From positions 24,924,001-24,988,000 of the forward strand of contig NC_091967.1 of assembly GCF_036711975.1 (NCBI RefSeq): a stretch of DNA of 64,000 bases, read 5' to 3'. Made by a program: the position numbers and the translations under genes. Under the pieces are notes generated by a model. The model ran no database searches. It was not told the DNA's origin and worked only from the letters and a program-made list of their open reading frames with translations. This DNA is from Onthophagus taurus (taxonomy: Eukaryota; Arthropoda; Insecta; Coleoptera; Scarabaeidae). Each line of letters begins with the position of its first letter. Position 1 is the stretch's first letter. This document shows positions 44,601 through 53,600 of the stretch, one piece after another.

Positions 44601-47600
44601 AGGCCAAAATTTGCAATTGTTTGAAGAAAAACGATTTTCCCGGAATATAAGAAATGGTTAGGAAAATTTTCTTTTTGAATCTGAAGTAAAAGGGCACCAA
44701 GAATACGATGCCGTTGAAATTAGATCGATTAGACACCCCGAATAGGCCGAAATTTGCGATTGTTTGAAGAAAAACGATTTTCCCGGAATATAAGAAATGG
44801 TTAGGAAAATTTTCTTTTCGAATCTGAAGCAAGAGGCCACCAAGAATACGATGCCGTTGAAATTAGATCGATTAAAAACCCCGAACAAGCCGAATTTTGC
44901 GAAAGTTTGAAGAAAATCGATTTTCCCGGAAAATAATAAATGGTTAGGAAAATTTTCTTTTCGAATCTGAAACAAGAGGCGACCATGAATACGATGCCGC
45001 TGAAATTACACTGTTGGACATAATTCACGAGCACACCTTATATAATCTGAACGCGTGAAGATAAATCCATGATATTTGCGGAGCACAAAGGTTTACTGTA
45101 GACGAGTTTATTCATCGAGTTTCGAGTTGTTCCGTCGCGGCATTGTTGACTGAGCCGCTCTTCCAAGTGGAACATTCCGTCGCTATGGAGACCGAAGTGG
45201 ATGGAAAATACCGGTCGTTTTTAGTGTGGTGTGAGGAACCACATTGTTATCCTACTCTGTGCGCAATGGATGGGCGATTGCGTTACTTAAGCGAGTTTGA
45301 GCGAGGAATGTTTGAGGGTATGCACATTGCGGTGTATCGTTCTGTGAAATTGCGCGTTGTCTCGAGCGGTCGTTATCGGCAGTGCAACGGGCATGGCGAG
45401 AATGGTCTGAGGTAGGACATAGGCAAGGTTTAAATATTAAAGGTTGTCTAAGTTCCTATGCTGCAATACTTTGATTTTAGTTTGTGGGCGAGGGGCAAGA
45501 GCAGGAGTGTTTCGTGACGTAAGCGATCACGGATTGCGCACGCAACCTCATGGCCATGTGGTGCTCCATGCATTTATTTAATTTGAATTGCTTAGCGGTA
45601 TTATTTTCCACATGTGACGTAATGCGCAGTATGGTTGCGTACGAACCTAGACAACCTTTTATATATAAACCTTGGGACATAGGTACCTACAGCCGCGGGC
45701 GGGACGGCCCTGCGCGACCCCAGCACACGAGGATCGCACTCTTGTGCTCAGCGCTTTAGCGTCGTGTGCGGCCTCCTCAAGGCAACTTGGAGCTGTTTGG
45801 CCACCGGTAGGAGAAGGCGCACTCACTAAGCGAACTGTATGGCGGCGTTTGGTAGATAGTGGACTGCGCGCGCGTCGTGCGATACAGCGGATTCCAGTAA
45901 CACCCGAGCACCGTAGCATACGTCACGAGTGGGTCGACGCTAGGCATTAGTAGGTTGCCGAGTAGAGGGACATTTTGTTTTCCGACGAATCAAGATTCGA
46001 ATTGAGCACCTATGATGCGCGAATTTTAGTTCGTCGGAGACGTGGTGATCGTCTACTCGAGCAGTGCGTGCAAGAATGCCCTATTCACCGACAACCGAGC
46101 ATTATGGTATGGGGTGCTATTGCACATGGTGGACGTACACGTCTGCTACGTGTATAGCAGACCATGACGGGTCAACGATACGTAGATGAGGTGCTACGGT
46201 CCGTTGTGCTTCCCTACGTTCGGCGGCGCCCAGGTCTGCTATACATGCACGACAACGTCCGAACGCACATCGGGCGTATTGTACAGACCTTTGTGGAAGA
46301 GCACCGTATACGAATGCTTCGTAGGCCAGCTCGTTTTTCGGATCTGAATCCAATCGAACATGTTTGGGACAAGACTGGTCGGAGACTTCTACGTTATCCG
46401 GCTTCCTCGGCTAACGTTGAGGAGCTATGGAGGCGAGTTGAGGTGGCATGGTTGGCCATCCCTCTTGCTACAATACAGCGACTTATAGAATCCATGCCGC
46501 GTCGTGTAGCGATGGTACGCGAAGCTCACGGGGGATACTCTCGCTATTGATGTTTCATCTCCCAGCAGAGTTGTGCCGTTCTCCATGTGAGAATAAGTTA
46601 CACTACTTTAGTACTACTTCCATACCAAATTTTATTGCGCTAGACACACGCGTTCAGATTATACAGGGTGTGCTCGTGAATTATTTCCAACAGTGTAGAT
46701 CGATTGAATACCCCGATCACGCATTTTTTTCAGTTTAAAATCTATGGCCAACTTCACACGCGTGGAGTTTTAAGAAAGGATTTTAAGTAAACTGTAGTTA
46801 CGAATTTAATTACTTATTTGTTTAAACATAATAAAAACCAGTAGACGGAGAGCTGGCTACATAGGGGTACGGGTGACTTGGTGCAGTGTGAATTTTAGCA
46901 TTTACAGGTTCGGTTATTACAGACGTAGCGTGAGACGGGCCGCCAGAAGAATAACGCGAGGGTAGAGGCTTAAATATACATTTTTTTTTCGTTAACTAAG
47001 TCATAAGGTGCAGTGCTGAAAATTTGCAGAATAATCGGAGGTTACACAAATAAGTAGAGAAAAAATTGCCAAAAGACTACTATCCGTGCAAGAAGTCAAG
47101 GCCCCTCACTTTAGAGATCGATATCTTCGTAACCGCTCGATGGAAAAAATTGCGGTAAAGTTTATTGAAATCAATCAAAAATTTCAAATTTGAGCTGGTG
47201 GTAAACCGATGTGTTCTTAATGTGGGGCATATTTTATTTTTTCGATATTCCATATAGTTTCGCGGAAAATCGCAGTTTAGTAAGACGCCGTTATGTCGAA
47301 AACGGCTGGGTGGATTTCCTCGAGGATTTTACCAAATAATGTCGATTGTCGGATTCCGTTATCTAAATGACTTTGGTGTCCAAAAAGGGGACGAAATGGT
47401 CTTCATTTTCAACCTCTATTGTGAATTGTATGTGTTTATTACAATTATTGAAGGTTGTCAACACGTGGTCAACTGCAGTTTTGGGAATTGACAGTATGAT
47501 ATCATCTACATATTTTTTAATGAAAGGAACTTGAAAATTTAGTTTTGGAATGATTTTGTCTAACGTGTAGTCCATAACAATTTGTGATAGAATGGGTGAA

Positions 47601-50600
47601 CCCATTGGAGTACCAAAAATTTGTTTTTGTAGAAACAAGCCCTGAGGAAGATTAAAAATTTAATCGAAATATTGGCATGTTAAAATAGTTGTTTTAATTG
47701 TCCTGGATCCTACTCCTGAAATTTATTGTTTTTTTCTTAGTGCTTACGGGATCAAACAACACAGATTTCCTACTTAAGGGCATTTTAAAGGGAAATTTCC
47801 TTGTTTCATTGTGATTAGAAGAAATTAATTGTTACATAATATAAATTAAAACCTCATTAAAAGCAATTATAAATGTTTTTTATTATATTAGGTATCTATA
47901 TTAAATATTTTTATAAAGTTAACAGCATATTCTAAATTAAAAATTAAATTAAAATTGCTTTGTTTACTTTTTACGTTGCCATTCATTTCAGTAGAGTTGA
48001 TTCGTTAAAATTATTTAACAATATTTCGATAATTTAATTAAATAATTATATAGTGTTATTCCCATATAATTAGCGCCTTGGAGATTACTGAACGTGATGC
48101 CGACATGATACTCACACGATACTGATATGATGTTTGGATGTGACACCCGACGTGACATTAAACGTGGTAACGACGTGCTACTCTCAAGATGCTACTGTGA
48201 GAAAAAAAAAAACTTAAGACCGTTCCCGGTGATTATTTACATTGCCTGTAATATTCAACACGAAAATAGTGATAACTCTAGACCTTCCATTTATTCGGCA
48301 CTCAAATTTTCGATATAAGATCTTCAATTTAAAACGATAATTTTCTAACCGATTAAACTTCATAAATTTTTTTTAAATTAATATTTGTAATAAAATTGTA
48401 ATAATGAAAACTGGACTTTAGAATATTATTATACTTACAATAGAATATATTTATACAGTCAGATTAAGCTCCTAATTTGCAATTTTCACATTGTCTTTCT
48501 ACTATCCATCAAAAAACTAATGATATTTATTTGGTTTGAAAGAAAAAAATAAGTGACGGTTCAACATACACATGTAATGCAAGTTGAAGTTGCATTGTTT
48601 AGAAGATTTAAAACCAACTAACTTTACTAACGCTAAAGTAACAGGAAAAGCATCGACAGCATACATATTTTAATAATAACGATTTATGTGAGAGAAAATC
48701 TCACATAGCGACCAATGACAGGTCAAAAAAGGATCATGTTTTAAGAGCTGTGGGTATATCAATGGGTCAATACAACTTAAAATCGTTTCTTATTGGTTAT
48801 TACCTAAAGTTTAATCTGCAACTCTATCGCGTAACGGTTTCATGTTTAATATTTAATCAAACTTATACCAGGTTGTCCGTTTATCAGGATCAGCTGATTA
48901 CTCTAATTGAAGCCGCCTTCATTGTTTCATCATTTGGAAAATTGTACCCAAAAACATAACATCCGATATGTTTTGAATCTGCAATGGAAAAAAATAGAAA
49001 GAAACTGCTTCCTATCATTTCAACAATAATATTTGTGGAGCTACGATCTCACTCTTCACGGAAAGAAAACACAATTAAGAAATGTTGTGGATTTATTAAA
49101 ATTTAGAGATGTTGATTTTTGTTCCGGTAATATACAGTATACTTTAGTTTATTCGGTGATCTCACTAGTATTTGAGGTCAGGTGCAGAAATATCATTGTT
49201 TCCTTATTGGGATCACGAAACGTGTGATATATCAGAAGATGAGTAAATACGAATTCTTAGGATTTCAACGATTAATGTTTGATGTTGAAACGATAAGCAT
49301 CACGGTCGTAAACACACTATTTTATTAAGTCTTCGGTTGGTTAAACATATAGGTCTTTGATTTGATGGCTATATTTAAAGTTGAAGTAAAGTATCTGAAA
49401 GTATTGCGTTAAGCAATGTAAGTGGATAGCAATCGCATATTATTTTTTTACTTGGCAGATGATGAAATGTCTACTATTAAATGTGTTAATTAGTGCTTAA
49501 CACTGTTGGTGTGTTGATTTTTCTAGTGCTGTACGAAGAATTTAATTTTTTATTACTTATCAAGGAAGACACCATTTGTTACCTTTTGCAGAACAAACAG
49601 ACATATTGTTAATTTGTGGCGAGGTACATAAAAATGGAGCTGCTATTGTTCGAAGGTACCGTGAAAAATTTCCCGCTAGAAGGATACCAAATCGTAAAAC
49701 GTTTGAAGCCATTGAAACACGTCTTTGGGAAACTGGCACGCTAAAACTTAACCGGCCCATACACTATGATGCAAAACTGTAAAATTTGCACGCGAACAAA
49801 TGTGGTCATCTATGCTCCAAAACTGATGGCGCTGTCAGGTCTAGGCATGACACTATGAGATCTGGCTGAACTTGATTTTGCACAGCCCGACGTGCGCAAT
49901 CTTGTACGTGTGGAGACAGTTCATGCCATTCTTCTAAGTTTTAAAAAGGATGATGGTTACCAGCTGCTAGTGGAAGTTTTTAAGGAAATATCAAATATCA
50001 GCCATTCTACAATTTTCAAACTTTCGATTCTCAACTCAACTCAACGCCATTATCAACCGGGCAATAGTATTCACAATTTTTAAGTGAATAGTGTATACTA
50101 TTATTTTTAAATAAAGAACTGGATCTACTTTATCTATTTTATTTATTCGTACAGTAGGATTAAGATACATAAGGACACTATGCATGATAACGAAATAGTG
50201 TTATGTAAGTACGTTTTCAAAACATTTCCACTATTCTTGATATGTAACACGATCGTGTTGCCAAGGCACACGCCCATCAGCAATAAGGTTAATTAAATAA
50301 GGCAATAAAGTACCTTACAAAACGTTTTCGGACATTTTTGTATTCAGCCAATTTTTTTACCTATTTTGATCTCTTCCTTTCTTCTTCTTCACTACTATTG
50401 CGATAGTAGTAGCAATTAAATATAAATCATGTTGCCGTATTACATTCATTATACCGGGTGTCCGCCGGGAAGGTGTACTACTTTGTTTTGCCGCCATTTT
50501 GGTAAACATTTGTCTTGACAGTTCATATTTGGCAGTCGTGAAGTAGAGACGTGGCAAATTTATTATGGAAAAATTTTCGGTAAACCAACGTGTTTTAATC

Positions 50601-53600
50601 GTTAAAACATTTTATCAAAATCAATCATCGATTACTATGACGATGAGAAAGTTACGTGAAATTTTTGGGAGAAACAACGTGCCAACAAGACGCACTATTA
50701 TTCGTGTAGTGATAGATTTCGAAGAAAGAGGGACTGTAACTGATAGGCCCAAGCATGGACCACAACGTACTGCAAGATCGGCTGAAAACATTACTGCTGC
50801 TCAAGAAAGTGTTCAAAACAATCCATCAACCTCAATTCGACGCCGTGCTCAGGAGCTTGGTCTTCAAAGAACAACTTTGGCCACAATTTTGCATAAGGAT
50901 TTGCATTTGTTTCCATTTAAGATTCAGTTGACACAAGAGCTTCTTCCAGAAGACCATTTACGCCGCCGTACATATGCCAATAGGATGTTACAGCTCGCCC
51001 ATGACAACCCCGATTTTCATGAAAAATCATAATGAGTGACACATTTTCATTTGAATGGATATGTGAATAAACAGAATAGTCGGTTCTGGGCAATGGAAAA
51101 CCCTCAAATTATTCATCAGTCACCTTTGCATCCATTAAAAGTGACAGTCTGGTGTGCAATTTGGTCAGGAGGAATCATTAGACCTTACTTCTTTGAAACT
51201 GAAAACGGCGTAACAGTAACTGTCAATGGGGAGCGATATCGTGATATGATTGAAAACTTTTTAACGCCACAACTGCATGCTTTGGGCTTGATTAACATGT
51301 GGTATCAACAAGACGGTGCCACATCGCATACAGCCAGGATTACAATGGAATTACTGCGAGACCTCTTTCCACAACAAGTTATTTCAAGAAATGGTGATGT
51401 TGGTTGGCCTCCACGGTCGCCTGATTTGACTGCTCCGGACTTCTTTTTGTGGGGATATCTGAAAAGCAAGGTTTATGCAAACAAACCAGAAACGCTGGAG
51501 CAACTCAAACAAAATATTCGTGATGAAATTAATGAAATACCGCGGGAAATGTGTGAGAATGTAATGAAAAATGTGCTCAAAAGGGCTCGCATTTGTGAGG
51601 CTAACAGAGGCGGACATTTATCTGATATTGTATTCCATACATAATTGCCGACATTAAATAAAACATTTATCAATATAAGATCCATTCTCTTTCATTTAAT
51701 CAAAAATTATAAACAAACAAAGTAGTATACCTTCCCGGCGGACACCTGTAGTTAACAAGTCGCACCTTTCTTAGTTGCAACTCACTGCGAAATTGATACT
51801 AAAACTGACAAGTAAATTTGAACCGTGTGTTCCATCATTTTCGTTTCACATTTGCTCGCATGCAAACTAGCTTTAGTTTTGCATCACCGTGTATGGCCCC
51901 TTTACGAATTGATACTCGATGCTGTTCAGTTATCTCCTAGTACTAGCACCAGAAGATTGTCACTTCGTTTCGATGTTTCGAGTACAAGCGTAAGGCGAAC
52001 ATTGCGTGAGCAACAGTTGTATCCATATCACGATGTGCAAGATGTATTAGCAGAAGACTATAACAAGCGCAGAAATTTCTGCCAGTGGTTAATTCAGAAA
52101 AGTACACGAAACACTAACTTCCTGAGCTGCCTTCTAGTTACTGACGAATGTTGTTTTACCAGAAACGGGATTATTAATTTTTGAACTCACGAAGAAAACC
52201 CTCATACGACTACTCATTACCAACATACTTTTTCCTTCAACGTCTGGGTGGTCTTCTTGGTGACAATTTCATCGGCCCTCTTATTTTACCACCCAGACTT
52301 TCCGGAATATCTTATTTGAATTTTTTGTAAAATAACTTGTATTAGTTCCTAGAAGACATTCCGATTGCCAATACGCAGGAAATGTGGTTCAATCGGAATG
52401 CTGCCTTCATGGCATGCGAAACGTCAAACACTTTTTGAAAAGACGCACGGCTCAACTTGAGAGGTCTAGTGTTAGTTCTAGTGATACAGCTAGTGTTAGT
52501 TTATTAGTTTTGCCGTGTAGTTTTGTTCTATATCTGTTTACACGATTTAACCCAATGGTATTAATAGTGTATTATTCATTTAGCCGGCAAATGAGAATGT
52601 TTCAGGAAATGACTTTTTAATAGTATACTTATAGTAAACTGGGTAGGGGTAAATTTATTTGGAATAAAATGTTAAAAAGAGTTCAAAATTTAAAGCAGAT
52701 ACAATTTCAAAAATAATTGTATAGAATATCTTGGGTTTAATAACGTAAGCTTAAATAATGATTTTCCCAAATAGAGATTTTTTTGGTTATTCTTATGACC
52801 TCGTATACAACTAAAATTGTTCCAAGTTTATTTTAAGATCAATTAAAAACTTTTGGCATGGTTTATCTTTTTTAATTATCTTAATAATTTAAATATCATC
52901 TCTATTCATGTTTTTTTTTTATCTTATTTCAAATTATTAAAAAACAAAGTATTAATATTTCTTTTGGTATTCTGTTGTCAATTCGTTCTTTGTTACCAAA
53001 TAGTTTAGGTTTTCAGAGTCACGTCGGGTTTCGTCGAGTTAAACCCGGCGTTCCGAGACTACGAGGAGCGCAGCACCCGAATAAACGAAGTCCTCAAGAA
53101 ATTACGAGAGGAAAATAAGTTTTCCACGCTACGCGGCTGGCGAGATGAGGTTTTTAACCATCATTTTATTACGAATTTTTTTTTTTAATTAATCTTTTCT
53201 AAATACAGGAATACGAAGTTAAAACTGAATTTCATAAGCAGAGTTTATTAAAAATGGACCGATCGGCTACGTGTCTATTTGGAATTAGGAATTACGGCGT
53301 TGATATTAACGGTTATGTTAGACATCCGAAATTGGGGTTGTGTATATGGTTACAACAAAGATCAGCGACAAAACAACGATGGCCCGGTAGGGTAATTGTT
53401 TAAAATTAAAAATATAGAATGTGTTAATATTGTTGATTTAAGGCAAATGGGATAATATGGTTGGAGGTGGATTATCTGTGGGTTATGGAATTTTAGAAAC
53501 TGCTTTTAAGGAGGCTGAAGAAGAAGCTTCTTTGCCTAGAGAACTTAGAGATAAAATTGTTAGCGCGGGAACAATTTCGTAAGTATTAAAACGGACTCGT

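Larger units (their letters stand above)
42975..46763. mobile_element. Foldback/MULE-like element
   Basis: Ends ACGCGTGTGAAGTTGGCC and GGCCAACTTCACACGCGT are exact complements. They are flanked by an exact 9-bp duplication GGAGTTTTA (42966-42974, 46764-46772). Nine-base duplications and long arms made of tandem repeats are hallmarks of the Drosophila FB/NOF group of Mutator-like elements. The left arm (43031-43915) holds about six 143-bp repeats. The right arm (44497-45006, plus 46698-46740) holds about 3.5 in opposite orientation and is interrupted by a Tc1-like element. The unique loop is 43921-44490. No full transposase is present, so the copy is non-autonomous or decayed. Confidence 0.85.
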
